Shown here: positions 34,061 through 42,565 of the stretch, piece by piece
How the letters are laid out: the number at the start of each line of letters is the position of its first letter
Numbering within the stretch: the stretch's first letter is position 1
Assembly: GCA_963745205.1 (NCBI GenBank)
Contig: CAVUWX010000017.1
Location: forward strand, 1 to 64,000
DNA length: 64,000 nucleotides
Direction: 5' to 3'
Source of the DNA: Hyphomicrobium_A sp963745205
GTDB lineage: Bacteria; Pseudomonadota; Alphaproteobacteria; Rhizobiales; Hyphomicrobiaceae
Translations under genes and position numbers: made by a program
The notes under the pieces: model-generated
What the model was told of the DNA's origin: nothing
Database searches by the model: none
The model's input: only the letters and a program-made list of their open reading frames with translations

Positions 34061-35029
34061 ATGGATCGGCTCGGTGCTATGCGCCTCTTCGCGGCGGTGG
34101 CCGATGCCGGCAGCCTCTCGGCCGCCGGTCGTGAGCTTCGTATGCCGTTGACCACGGTCAGCCGCAAGCTCGCCGGGCTCGAAGACGATCTCGGCGCCCG
34201 CCTCGTCACAAGATCGACGCGACGTTTGAGATCGACGCGACGTTTGACGCTCACCGAGCCAGGCCGCCACTACCTCGAAGCCTGCCGCCGCATCCTCGAA
34301 GAGGTCGACGCGGCGGAGGCGCGGCTTTCCGGCACCCAGGGCGAGCCGCAAGGCCAGCTCGCCATAACCGCCCCTGTCGTCTTCGGGCGCCTGCACGTGC
34401 TTCCCGTCGTGTGTGACTTCCTGCGCCGTTTCCCGCGCATCGACGTGCGCATGCTGCTGCTCGATCGGCCTGTCGACCTGATCGAGGAGGGCCTCGACGT
34501 CGCGGTGCGCATCGGCGCGCTGGCAGATTCATCTCTAATCGCGACGCGGGTGGGAAGCGTGCGCCAGATCGTCTGCGCCAGCCCTCGATACCTCGAGGCC
34601 CATGGAAAGCCAAAAAGCCTAGAACAGCTCGCTGATCACGATTGCATCACGTTCTCGGCTCTTGATGCCAGGGATCGGTGGACATTCTCGGACGGCAAGA
34701 AACAGAAACGCATTCGCGTGCGCTCCCGGCTTGCCGTGAACACAGCCGAGGCCGCCATTGATGCGGCGGTAGCCGGAGTTGGAATCACGCGCGTGCTGTC
34801 CTACCAGGCCGCCATGGCTCTGGCCGATGGATCGCTCAAGGAGATTTTGAAAGGGTCCGACAGCGCCGAGATTCCGGTGAGCATCCTGCATCGCGAGGAC
34901 CGGCTGGCGCAGACCAAGGTGCAAGCGTTCGTGGCGTTCGCGGCGGCCGCCCTGCGAGGGCGCATCGTCGCTCTGGATGCAAAGCCGGCGAAGCGGGCAG
35001 CCGCTAGGCTCGGGACGCAAGCGCCCTAG
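34061..35029 (+). CDS. LysR-type transcriptional regulator with a six-residue tandem duplication
   Basis: 322 residues from the ATG at 34061 (GGGAGAG upstream; frame open to 33908). Helix-turn-helix in the first 65 residues: MRLFAAVADAGSLSAAGREL and PLTTVSRKLAGLEDDLGARL. The effector domain starts at QGQLAITAPVVFGRLHVLP and contains LDRPVDLIEEGLDVAVRIG, the CrgA/DhcR-like branch. Normally the wing reads TRSTRRLTLTEPG; here it reads TRSTRRLRSTRRLTLTEPG because an 18-base unit is repeated in tandem. Divergent from the PNPOx/DJ-1 pair, its likely target. Confidence 0.88.
   Translation: MDRLGAMRLFAAVADAGSLSAAGRELRMPLTTVSRKLAGLEDDLGARLVTRSTRRLRSTRRLTLTEPGRHYLEACRRILEEVDAAEARLSGTQGEPQGQLAITAPVVFGRLHVLPVVCDFLRRFPRIDVRMLLLDRPVDLIEEGLDVAVRIGALADSSLIATRVGSVRQIVCASPRYLEAHGKPKSLEQLADHDCITFSALDARDRWTFSDGKKQKRIRVRSRLAVNTAEAAIDAAVAGVGITRVLSYQAAMALADGSLKEILKGSDSAEIPVSILHREDRLAQTKVQAFVAFAAAALRGRIVALDAKPAKRAAARLGTQAP
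34211..34246 (+). repeat. Exact 18-bp tandem duplication inside the LysR gene
   Basis: The unit AGATCGACGCGACGTTTG occurs at 34211-34228 and again, without change, at 34229-34246. It is in frame and adds R-S-T-R-R-L to the winged-helix region. Identical copies point to a recent replication-slippage event. Confidence 0.95.
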
Positions 35030-35216
35030 GTCTCGGGTTCGTCCTGTTCGTGGTGGTCATCGAGGTGCTGGGCCACGCCAACTGAAGCGGACACCTCACG
35101 GGATCGTGCGCGGGCTCCCTGCCCGTCCTTCCGGCTCGCCGCCACCGCCATGTAACAGCACAGCGCCGCGGGCCGTATCTGTTCCCGACACCAATCGGTG
35201 GAAACCGGAGTGACCG

Positions 35217-35951
35217 ATGACCCGACCTGAGAGACCCCATGCCAATGTCCTTCGCGTCGCCGGCGGCGTTCTTCTCGCCGTGGCGCTCCTGGCGGGCGGC
35301 CGCTACGCCGTCTCCCGCACTGCGGCGGAGGAGGGGCACGTCATTCCGGCGCCGGCGGTTGATGAGCCGGCTGCGGCCGGCGCCACGTCCGAGGTCGCCG
35401 TGCTCGCGGGCGGATGCTTCTGGGGCGTGCAGGGCGTGTTTCAGCACGTCAAGGGCGTGACCAGCGCCGTCTCCGGCTATGACGGCGGCGCGAAAGAAAC
35501 CGCGCACTATCTCGTCGTCGGCACCGGCACAACGGGCCACGCAGAATCGGTCCGCGTGATCTTCGATCCGCGCCAGATCAGCTACGGGCGGCTCCTGCAA
35601 ATCTATTTCTCGGTCGCGCACGATCCGACCCAGCTCAACCGCCAGGGCCCCGACGCCGGCACGCAGTACCGCTCAGCGATATTCGTGATGAGCCCCGAGC
35701 AGGAGAAGGTCGCCAAGACCTATATCGCGCAGCTCGATGCGTCGCGCGCATTCCCGGTGGCGATAGCGACCAAGATCGAGCCCGACCGCGGCTTTGTCGC
35801 GGCTGAGACCTATCACCAGGATTTCCTGACGTTGAACCCCACGTACCCCTACATCCTGTTCAACGATATTCCGAAGGTCGAAAACCTGAAGAAGCTGTTC
35901 CCCGAGACCTATCGCGCCGACCCCGTACTCGTGTCAGCCGGCCGCTCGTAA
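35217..35951 (+). CDS. msrA: Peptide-methionine (S)-S-oxide reductase MsrA, envelope-anchored
   Basis: Repairs methionine sulfoxide. 244 residues, with GGAG eight bases before the ATG. Residues 12-29 (LRVAGGVLLAVALLAGGR) form a signal anchor, so the catalytic domain faces the periplasm. Active-site motif LAGGCFWGVQGVF carries C67; SGYDGG and HDPTQLNRQGPDAGTQYRS are the substrate pocket. C67 is the only cysteine in the protein, so the resolving Cys of the common two- or three-Cys MsrA types is missing. A hairpin terminator follows the stop. The neighbour upstream is the LysR gene. Confidence 0.92.
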   Translation: MTRPERPHANVLRVAGGVLLAVALLAGGRYAVSRTAAEEGHVIPAPAVDEPAAAGATSEVAVLAGGCFWGVQGVFQHVKGVTSAVSGYDGGAKETAHYLVVGTGTTGHAESVRVIFDPRQISYGRLLQIYFSVAHDPTQLNRQGPDAGTQYRSAIFVMSPEQEKVAKTYIAQLDASRAFPVAIATKIEPDRGFVAAETYHQDFLTLNPTYPYILFNDIPKVENLKKLFPETYRADPVLVSAGRS

Positions 35952-35982
35952 GACGCACGACCGACCGAGCATCTCCCCGCCT

Positions 35983-36013
35983 GAGCCGGCCGCAAGATCC
36001 GGCTCCTCCTTTT
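35983..36013 (+). terminator. Probable intrinsic terminator after msrA
   Basis: GAGCCGG (35983-35989) pairs with CCGGCTC (35999-36005) across a nine-base loop, followed by CTCCTTTT. It lies about 30 bases after the msrA stop. The T tract is short, so strength is uncertain. Confidence 0.6.
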
Positions 36014-36042
36014 GAGAATGTCGAACGAGCGGGTCTTTCGGC

Positions 36043-36234
36043 TCAAGCGCTGTCTTCGGAGAGAACCTGGCGCTTGAACTCGTCGGGATCGGCTACGCCC
36101 GCGGCGGCCACGATGCCCATGCGCCGCGCTAGCTGATCGCGGTCGAAGGATTTCCGCTCGAGTCGCGCCTGGGCCATGAGCGCATCCAGTACGCCTTTAT
36201 ACTCCGGCAGCTCTGCTACAGATGGGAGCAACAT
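36043..36234 (-). CDS. Small hypothetical protein, 63 residues
   Basis: Begins at an ATG with GGAGAAGG five bases upstream, which supports a real gene. Charged, no signal peptide or membrane segment: LPEYKGVLDALMAQARLERKS split over residues 9-28, then DRDQLARRMGIVAAAGVADPDEF. I do not recognise a family. It stands alone between the msrA terminator and the GFA-family gene. Confidence 0.5.
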   Translation of the reverse strand: MLLPSVAELPEYKGVLDALMAQARLERKSFDRDQLARRMGIVAAAGVADPDEFKRQVLSEDSA

Positions 36235-36373
36235 GATCCCTTCTCCACGGGTGCCATAGCTGACTGCGAAATGCTCGAGCCGGAACCTTAGCTCCTCGCG
36301 GTGTACGTGGAGTTTAGGGAAGCAAAGGTGATGAACGGGGTCTGAGCAAAGTCGCGAGACTTTTAATTGCAGA

Positions 36374-36795
36374 TCATCGAGGCGGCGGCATGGTCTCGAA
36401 CTGCGGGATGCCTTCGGCGGCGGTGTCCCAGTCGTGCCGGCTGCGAGTGTAGAGCGCCGCCTGCGGCTTGAACCAGCTGCTGTCGTCGAAGGTGCCGGCC
36501 GCGAGGATGATCATACCGGGGCGCCCGGTGTTGAGTGCAAATATCCGGCTGCCGCACGTCGGGCAGAAATGCCGCGTGAGCGTATTGCCGCTATCGGCCG
36601 TCACGCCGTAGCTCGCCGTATCGCCCGAGACCTCGACGTTGCGGCTTCAAACAGCGCGTTCGACGTATGCCCCGCGCCGGAGACACGTTGGCAGTCGCGG
36701 CAGTAGCACTGCGCCATCCTCACGGGCTTGGCGTTAGCGACGAAGCGCACGGCGCCGCACAGGCACTGGCCGGTGGCGAAGGGTTCGCTCGTCAT
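36374..36795 (-). pseudogene. GFA/CENP-V family zinc protein, frameshifted
   Basis: Family related to glutathione-dependent formaldehyde-activating enzyme, with zinc held by CxC, CxCxxC and CxxC sites. From the ATG at 36795: GQCLCGAVRF (C11, C13), MAQCYCRDCQRVSGAGH (C30, C32, C35), then the frame is lost near 36645-36652. The other frame gives NVEVSGDTASYGVTADSGN, LTRHFCPTCGSRIFAL, GTFDDSSWFKPQAALYT, the normal second half with the final CxxC. One base missing near 36648 explains it and would restore 140 residues. Whether the loss is biological or an assembly error cannot be told here. Confidence 0.8.
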
Positions 36796-36857
36796 CGCAG
36801 CTCCTGTGTGTCGGATGATCCGAGTGAGGCAGCGCCAAGCTCGCGGCCGTCTGCAGG

Positions 36858-37139
36858 CTAGCGCACCTTGACGCGCTTCTGACACTCGAGCCACTGCGCG
36901 ATGACCGCACGGTCGTGGAACTGTATCGCCCCGCAGTTGGTGCAGACGATCATCAGCACATCGAGAGGCGCGCTGTTCGAAGGATCGCCGCAAGACGCGC
37001 GCTGGCAGGTCAGCGCGTGCACGTCAACATCGGAAGCGTTGCGGAAGCGGCCGCAGACGGCGCAGGCCGTGATGTGCTTGCCGAAAAGGAAGCGGTCGAC
37101 CTCGGCCTTGCAAATATCGCGCGAAGTGGTGTCCGCCAT
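36858..37139 (-). CDS. Zinc-ribbon-like hypothetical protein
   Basis: 93 residues from the ATG at 37139 (GGTGA six bases upstream; an in-frame GTG at 37148 is the alternative). Four Cys pairs: C26-x2-C29 (TACAVCGRF), C44-x4-C49, C66-x2-C69 (VCTNCGAIQF) and C86. Two CxxC knuckles separated by about 40 residues form a plausible zinc ribbon. The rest is small and polar; no signal peptide. I do not recognise the family. Lies 62 bases upstream of the GFA-family gene on the same strand, both being small zinc-type proteins. Confidence 0.6.
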   Translation of the reverse strand: MADTTSRDICKAEVDRFLFGKHITACAVCGRFRNASDVDVHALTCQRASCGDPSNSAPLDVLMIVCTNCGAIQFHDRAVIAQWLECQKRVKVR

Positions 37140-37271
37140 AGCGCTCACCGTGGAAGAATACTTATAAGCTTAGCGTAAGCCGCGTGCTGGGCGCTGGCAA
37201 GCCCTCGCGACCGAGGCCAACTTGGCACCGTGGCCTGTGCAAGGCCTTCGCCACCTATTGCCGGGCGGCCG

Positions 37272-37943
37272 TTACTTTCGCTCCCAGACGTACTGATCGC
37301 AAACGATCATGCTGCAGCCACAGTCGCACGGCTCCGACCCGAGGAACGGCAGCTCTACCGTCCACCTGCGGCACCCCTTGGTCAGCAGCTTGTTGCCGGA
37401 CGGCTTCTTGAAGCAGGAGATGGCGCCAAATCCCGATGACGGCGAATAGCTGTCGCCCGCATATGGCCACTCGCTGTCGCCCGTCTTCCTGATGTTCCAC
37501 ATCACCGGCAGGCCGACGATCGGCGCGGCGCGCAGCTTCTGGCTCGGATTGCAGACGTCTTGGGTGCGCGCGGACTGCGAGGTACGCACTGCGGCGCATA
37601 GGCCGGTGAGCGTTTCGGAATAGAGGCGGTGGCCTTCGGACCGATAGATAGGGTTGACCGAGCGTATAAATTCGAGGATGCGGGCCTTATCCGCCGCATG
37701 GTTCGGGTCGTCGCAAGAGAATACCTCGACCTCGCTTTCGGCGACCTGCTGCACATTGGTATCCGCATGCTGCTGACACTGATCGCTCATGCGCAGTCTC
37801 TGTTGCTCGAAAGGCGGAACGTGCCAGTTCCCAATGAGGGCGGCAGCATCTTCGGCAGCGCTCGGAGCGCCTCGCAAAGTCAACACGCCTGCCGCGAGCA
37901 AGAGCAGAGGAAGGAGGGATCGAGTGCGAAGATTTGATAGCAT
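37272..37943 (-). CDS. Secreted Cys-rich orphan protein
   Basis: 223 residues from the ATG at 37943 (the frame also has a TTG at 37955). Signal peptide LRTRSLLPLLLLAAGVLTL. The mature part has about eleven cysteines, including a C-terminal cluster (EPCDCGCSMIVCDQYVW), FSCDDPNH, ALIGNWHVPPFEQQR near the N-terminus, and IYRSEGHRLYSETLTGLCAA. Likely periplasmic or secreted with several disulfides. No family recognised. Part of a run of small orphan genes between 36.0 and 39.6 kb. Confidence 0.6.
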   Translation of the reverse strand: MLSNLRTRSLLPLLLLAAGVLTLRGAPSAAEDAAALIGNWHVPPFEQQRLRMSDQCQQHADTNVQQVAESEVEVFSCDDPNHAADKARILEFIRSVNPIYRSEGHRLYSETLTGLCAAVRTSQSARTQDVCNPSQKLRAAPIVGLPVMWNIRKTGDSEWPYAGDSYSPSSGFGAISCFKKPSGNKLLTKGCRRWTVELPFLGSEPCDCGCSMIVCDQYVWERK

Positions 37944-38065
37944 CGGCGAGCCCAATCTTAGATTTCGGAGATACGCAAATCCCTAGCACATCCAAACGTG
38001 GCATGGCAGCGGCCGCCCTTGACGCAGCGCCGCGGCGCTTGCTGTGCCCACCGGCCTTAACGCGA

Positions 38066-38878
38066 TCAAAATACCGCCTTTTCCCGATTGCGGGCCTTTT
38101 CCCATCCACGCACGGACGAAATGCCTCTGACGCCGGTCAGCACCGCCCCGTCGAGGTCAACGTCCTCTAGATTGGCGCCGGCAAGGTTGGCGCCTGTGAG
38201 CACCGCATGCGAAAGGTCGGCTCCGCCAAGGTCAGCGTCCCCAAGATCGGCGCCCGACAGATCGGCAAAGATCAGATTGACGCGCCGAATCTCGGCTCGC
38301 CGCAGATCGGCACCCGCGAGTACGGCCCCCGATAGATCCGTTTGCTGGGGCGTTTTCAATTCGTTGCCGGGCTCCGGTGGCCCCAAGCGGGCATCAGTGA
38401 GATCGGCTCCGCGCAGATTGGCGCGGCTCAGCCTAGCCATAATGCGCGCACCTGAGAGGTTTGCCCGGGCGAAGTTCGGCGCATTGTCTGAGGATGTTTC
38501 CAGATTGAGCGATCCCACCGCGTGGTAAAGGCTCACGCCCGAGAGGTTGGCATCGGCGAAATTGGTGCGGATTAGACGCGTGCGGTCGAGCTTGGCTCCC
38601 TTCAGGTCGGCGAACGAGAGATTCGCGTCGGAGAGATCGGCGCCGAGAAGATTTGCTCCCGACAAGATCGCACGCTTGAAATCGATCCCGCTCAAGTCGA
38701 GAGCGGAAAGGTCCTTTCTCGCGAAATCGGGACGGCTGCCGGGGGCGGCCTTGTAGAGTGTTTCCACTATCTGGCGCAGCGCAATCTCGGCGCTACGGGC
38801 CGGGCCGGCGGCGACAGCGACGGCAAACAGCGTCATCGCAGACCGTCGCGTTAGCGCCATCGTTTTGAGAGCGGTCAT
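38066..38878 (-). CDS. Exported pentapeptide-repeat protein
   Basis: About 270 residues from the ATG at 38878; an in-frame TTG at 38929 and a later ATG are alternatives. The N-terminus MALTRRSAMTLFAVAVAAG looks like a signal peptide, with RR before the hydrophobic run, so Tat export is conceivable. From about residue 50 the sequence is a right-handed pentapeptide helix, with repeats such as ANLLGADLSDANLSFADL, ANLRGADLTDARL and ADLGGADLSHAVL. An interruption around GPPEPGNELKTPQQT separates two blocks. Exported pentapeptide proteins lack a single known role. Confidence 0.8.
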   Translation of the reverse strand: MTALKTMALTRRSAMTLFAVAVAAGPARSAEIALRQIVETLYKAAPGSRPDFARKDLSALDLSGIDFKRAILSGANLLGADLSDANLSFADLKGAKLDRTRLIRTNFADANLSGVSLYHAVGSLNLETSSDNAPNFARANLSGARIMARLSRANLRGADLTDARLGPPEPGNELKTPQQTDLSGAVLAGADLRRAEIRRVNLIFADLSGADLGDADLGGADLSHAVLTGANLAGANLEDVDLDGAVLTGVRGISSVRGWEKARNREKAVF

Positions 38879-38973
38879 GTCGAACGCCACGTCCAGTTTG
38901 TCCGGTTCCGGGACTTCATAAACGTACAATCGGAGGCAGCATACCTGCCGTCAACATTGCACGCGGTCTCCGC

Positions 38974-39601
38974 CTACCTCTTCTGGATCGTGTCGCGTAT
39001 CTTGCGCAGCTCGTTGCCGACCATGTCGTTGTACGTGGGCGCGGCGGAGGGCTCGTAGTAGCACTCCTCGCCTTCCTTGCCGGCCTCGTGGCAGGAGCCC
39101 TTCTGCAGCTTGTCGGTCGTCAGGAACGGCTTGATCGCATCGGCGCTGCCGCACTTGGCGCGGATCGCATCCTCGCCGCGGTCAGTGAGGAGAGCCTCCT
39201 CGGACTGGTACAGCCGCTCATTGACCCCGAACCCGTCGGCGCTAAGCAGGCGGTTGAACGTGATTTTCTTGCTGCCGTCGGCCGCGTCCTCGGTCGAGCA
39301 CTGCTCGATGCCCGCGCGCGCGAAGAAATCGCAGTGCCCGCTCGAATTCAACGAGATAGACGATCTTGCGGTCGCGCAGCCATTGCAGCCCGTCGAGCAC
39401 GTAGGTGGTGAAGTCGCCCTTCTCGTCCTGCACGAACAGTTGCTCGTAGCAAGCGACGTCCTTCAGGGTGGGCGAGAACGCCTCGTACGTCTTGCGGTCG
39501 AAATTCATGAACACGCCGGGATAGGGATAGTCCTCGGCTTCTGCGGGCAGCGCCGCGAGCATGCAGGCGGCCATCACCGCCGCCGCCAACAGCGTTTTCA
39601 T
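38974..39601 (-). pseudogene. Secreted orphan protein, frameshifted
   Basis: From the ATG at 39601 (an earlier ATG at 39616 is possible) a signal peptide KTLLAAAVMAACMLAALPAEA is followed by DYPYPGVFMNFDRKTYEAF and DGLQWLRDRKIVYLVE. Near 39345 the frame breaks; the next frame continues as SSGHCDFFARAGIEQCSTED and FNRLLSADGFGVNERLYQ to the stop at 38974. Removing one T from GAATTCGAG joins the halves into about 208 residues with six cysteines. No family recognised. Either a mutated gene or an assembly indel. Confidence 0.6.
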
Positions 39602-39707
39602 CCGGGCTTGATGCATGGCCTCGAATTGCCCCCGACAAGTGCTCGCGGCCCCACGATGGCAACGCGGCGCGACAGACGCAAGAGACCAACGCGGCGCCTC
39701 TCAAGAC

Positions 39708-39733
39708 AAAAAACCGCCGGGAGACCGGCGGTT
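39708..39733 (-). terminator. Intrinsic terminator of pnp
   Basis: On the minus strand AACCGCCGG, loop TCTC and CCGGCGGTT are followed by a run of T. Nine perfect base pairs and six T residues, 39 bases beyond the pnp stop codon. A strong canonical terminator. Confidence 0.9.
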
Positions 39734-39771
39734 CTTGTTTCATCTGATCGAGCGGTGAGGTCGAGCCAGCC

Positions 39772-41988
39772 TCAACCCGCGTCGCGCCTCGGGCGACGGT
39801 CGCGGCCACCGCCGCCACCCTCGCGCTCGCGCCGCGGCGGGCGCTCGGCGCGGAACTCGCCCTCCGGCTCAGCCTCGCCCTCGGCGCGCGGAATCTCCTT
39901 CCCCGTCGCCTGGTCGATGATCTTCATCGACAGCCGCGTCTTGCCGCGCTCGTCAAAGCCCAGAAGCTTGACGTAGACCTCCTGGCCCTCCTTCACGACC
40001 TCGCCGACGGTAGCGGGGCGCCCAGGAGCGAGCTGGGAGATGTGCACGAGGCCGTCCTTGGCGCCGAAGAAGTTCACAAACGCGCCGAAGTCCATGATCT
40101 TCACCACCTTGCCTTTGTAGATGGTGCCGACCTCGGGCTCGGAGGTGATCTCGCGTATGCGCTTCAAGGCCGCCTCGATCGATTCGCGCTTGGCCGCGGC
40201 GACCTTCACCGTGCCGTCGTCGTCGATATCGATCTTGGCGCCCGATTCGGCGACGATCTCGCGGATCACCGAGCCGCCCGAGCCGATCACCTCGCGGATC
40301 TTGTCGGTCGGGATCTTGATCGTCTCGATGCGCGGCGCATGCTCGCCGAGCTCAGTGCGGGCTGAGCCAAGCGCCTTGCCCATCTCGCCGAGGATGTGCA
40401 GCCGCCCTTCGCGCGCCTGATCGAGCGCGATGCGCATGATCTCCTCGGTGATGCCGGTAATCTTGATGTCCATCTGCAACGAGGTGACGCCTTTCTCGGT
40501 GCCGGCCACCTTGAAGTCCATGTCGCCGAGGTGGTCCTCGTCGCCGAGGATGTCGGAGAGCACGGCGAAGTCGTTGCCCTCCTTGATGAGGCCCATGGCG
40601 ATACCGGCAACGGGCGCCTTCAACGGGACGCCGGCGTCCATCAGCGCGAGCGAGGTACCGCACACCGTCGCCATCGAGGATGAGCCGTTAGACTCGGTGA
40701 TCTCGGAGACGATGCGGATGGTGTAAGGAAACTCCTCGTGGGCCGGCATCACCGGGTGCACGGCGCGCCAGGCGAGCTTGCCGTGGCCGATCTCGCGGCG
40801 GCCGGGAGAACCCATGCGGCCCGTCTCGCCCACCGAGTAAGGCGGGAAGTTGTAGTGCAGCATGAAGCGCTCTTTGCGCGTGCCTTCGAGTGCGTCGATG
40901 AACTGCTCGTCCTCGCCGGTGCCAAGCGTGGCGACCACCACCGCCTGGGTCTCGCCACGCGTGAACAGCGCGGAGCCGTGCGTGCGCGGCAGCACGTGCA
41001 CTTCCGAGACGATCGGGCGCACGGTCTTCAGGTCGCGCCCGTCGATGCGGCGGCCGGTCTTGACGATATCGCCGCGCACGATCTCGCTCTTTAGTGCCTT
41101 GATCGTATCGGAGAGCAGCACCTTCTCGGTCGGATCATCGGGGATCTCGACGCCGGCCTTCACCTTGCTCTCGGCCTCTTTCACGAGGTCGTAGCGCTTC
41201 TGCTTTTCCTTGGTGGAGAAGGCCGCGCGCAGGCTCGCCTCAGCGATCTTTTTGACCTGCGCGGAGTACTTCTGTGCGTCGGGCAGCTGGATGTCCCACG
41301 GCTCCTTGGCGGCCTTCTCGGCAAGCTTGATGATCGCCTGGATGACCGGCTGGAAGCCCTTGTGGCCGAACATGACCGCCTCGAGCATCAGCTTCTCGGG
41401 CAGCTCCTTGGCTTCCGACTCGACCATCATCACGGCGTCATGCGTGCCGGCAACGACGAGGTCGAGCGAGCTTTCCGCCATTTCATCGAGCATGGGGTTG
41501 AGGACCATCTCGCCGCCGATAATGCCGACGCGCGCAGCCCCGATCGGCCCGAGGAACGGCACGCCTGAGAGCGTGAGCGCCGCCGAGGACGCAACCAGGC
41601 CGAGGATGTCGGGGTCGTTCTCCATGTCGTGCGAGAGCACGGTGACGACGATCTGCGTCTCGTTCTTGAAGCCCTCGACGAACAGCGGACGCACCGGCCG
41701 GTCGATCAGGCGCGAGGTCAGCGTCTCCTTCTCAGAGGGACGGCCCTCTCGCTTGAAGAAGCCGCCCGGGATCTTGCCGGCAGCGAAGGTCTTCTCCTGG
41801 TAGTTGACGGTCAAGGGGAAGAAGTCGACGCCGGGCTTGGGGGCCTTGGCGGCGACGACGGTGGCGAGCACGCTCGTCTCGCCGTACTGGGCATAGACGG
41901 CGGCGTCGGCCTGGCGCGCCATGCGCCCGGTCTCGAGCGTCAGCTTGCGCCCACCCCATTCAATTTCCACACGATGGATGTCGAACAT
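39772..41988 (-). CDS. pnp: Polyribonucleotide nucleotidyltransferase
   Basis: Phosphorolytic 3'-5' exoribonuclease of the degradosome. 738 residues, normal length. Two RNase PH-like halves (the first with FPLTVNYQEKTFAAGKIPGGFFKREGRPSE; the second with RTHGSALFTRGETQ, PPYSVGETGRMGSPGRREIGHG and DILGDEDHLGDMDFKVAGT carrying the catalytic Asp pair), then a KH domain (KIPTDKIREVIGSGGSVIREI) and an S1 domain (VGTIYKGKVVKIMDFGAFVNFF). A Arg/Gly-rich tail follows (RPPRREREGGGGGRDRRPRR). Downstream of rpsO, the usual pair. Confidence 0.97.
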   Translation of the reverse strand: MFDIHRVEIEWGGRKLTLETGRMARQADAAVYAQYGETSVLATVVAAKAPKPGVDFFPLTVNYQEKTFAAGKIPGGFFKREGRPSEKETLTSRLIDRPVRPLFVEGFKNETQIVVTVLSHDMENDPDILGLVASSAALTLSGVPFLGPIGAARVGIIGGEMVLNPMLDEMAESSLDLVVAGTHDAVMMVESEAKELPEKLMLEAVMFGHKGFQPVIQAIIKLAEKAAKEPWDIQLPDAQKYSAQVKKIAEASLRAAFSTKEKQKRYDLVKEAESKVKAGVEIPDDPTEKVLLSDTIKALKSEIVRGDIVKTGRRIDGRDLKTVRPIVSEVHVLPRTHGSALFTRGETQAVVVATLGTGEDEQFIDALEGTRKERFMLHYNFPPYSVGETGRMGSPGRREIGHGKLAWRAVHPVMPAHEEFPYTIRIVSEITESNGSSSMATVCGTSLALMDAGVPLKAPVAGIAMGLIKEGNDFAVLSDILGDEDHLGDMDFKVAGTEKGVTSLQMDIKITGITEEIMRIALDQAREGRLHILGEMGKALGSARTELGEHAPRIETIKIPTDKIREVIGSGGSVIREIVAESGAKIDIDDDGTVKVAAAKRESIEAALKRIREITSEPEVGTIYKGKVVKIMDFGAFVNFFGAKDGLVHISQLAPGRPATVGEVVKEGQEVYVKLLGFDERGKTRLSMKIIDQATGKEIPRAEGEAEPEGEFRAERPPRREREGGGGGRDRRPRRDAG

Positions 41989-42112
41989 GTCTGGTCTTTC
42001 TTTCTCTTGCTCGTAGCACTGCGCAACGGCCGGATTGCCGGATGCGCGAGCCTTCGGTCAGAACCGAGGCGGAAGGCAGACGCCTCATTGGCGCAGGATC
42101 GAGGCTGGCTTG

Positions 42113-42139
42113 CAAAAAGCGCCGCCGGCCTCTGCGCCT
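42113..42139 (-). terminator. Possible terminator between rpsO and pnp
   Basis: On the minus strand AGGCGC and GCGCTT can form a six-pair stem (one G-U) with an 11-base loop, running into TTTTT. It lies four bases past the rpsO stop and may be a partial terminator of rpsO, as in other bacteria with rpsO-pnp. Confidence 0.4.
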
Positions 42140-42143
42140 GTCG

Positions 42144-42413
42144 TCAGCGGCGAATGCCGAGCTTGTCGATGATGGTCTGGTAACGCTGCTCGTTCTTACG
42201 CTTCACGTAGTCGAGGAGCTGGCGGCGCTGGCTCACCATCTTGAGGAGCCCGCGGCGCGAGTGATTGTCCTTCTTGTGCATCTTGAAATGCTCGGTGAGG
42301 TCGTTGATCCGTTCGGTCAGGATCGCAATCTGGACCTCGGGCGAGCCGGTGTCGTTGGCTTTGGTGGCATTGTCTTTGATGAGCGCGGTCTTGCGCTCAG
42401 CGGATATCGACAT
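42144..42413 (-). CDS. rpsO: 30S ribosomal protein S15
   Basis: 89 residues, the invariant length. Start at the ATG 42413 with AAAGGATG upstream. Recognisable throughout: ERKTALIKDNATKANDTGSPEVQ split over residues 5-28, ILTERINDLTEHFKMHKKD, HSRRGLLKMVSQRRQLLDY and the end YQTIIDKLGIRR. Binds the central domain of 16S rRNA. Its 155-base spacer to pnp contains a weak hairpin. Upstream, before truB, lies a decayed mobile-element region instead of the direct truB-rpsO junction common in relatives. Confidence 0.97.
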   Translation of the reverse strand: MSISAERKTALIKDNATKANDTGSPEVQIAILTERINDLTEHFKMHKKDNHSRRGLLKMVSQRRQLLDYVKRKNEQRYQTIIDKLGIRR

Positions 42414-42565
42414 CGGGCATCCTTTCTGTTCGGGGGTGAAGATGGGGCTTTCCAGCCCCGGAGCGGCCACAGCCGGGATGTCGTCCAGCAGGGTCGCAAA
42501 TTCGAGATGGTGCGTCTTATACACGAGGCGGCGGGAGCCGCGAGCGGAAAGTCGCGCGCCTTGCA

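Noticed and set aside
35035..35085. Short hydrophobic frame FVLFVVVIEVLGHAN after the LysR stop
   Set aside because: Seventeen codons without start or ribosome-binding site; likely chance, or the very end of a lost gene that cannot be supported.
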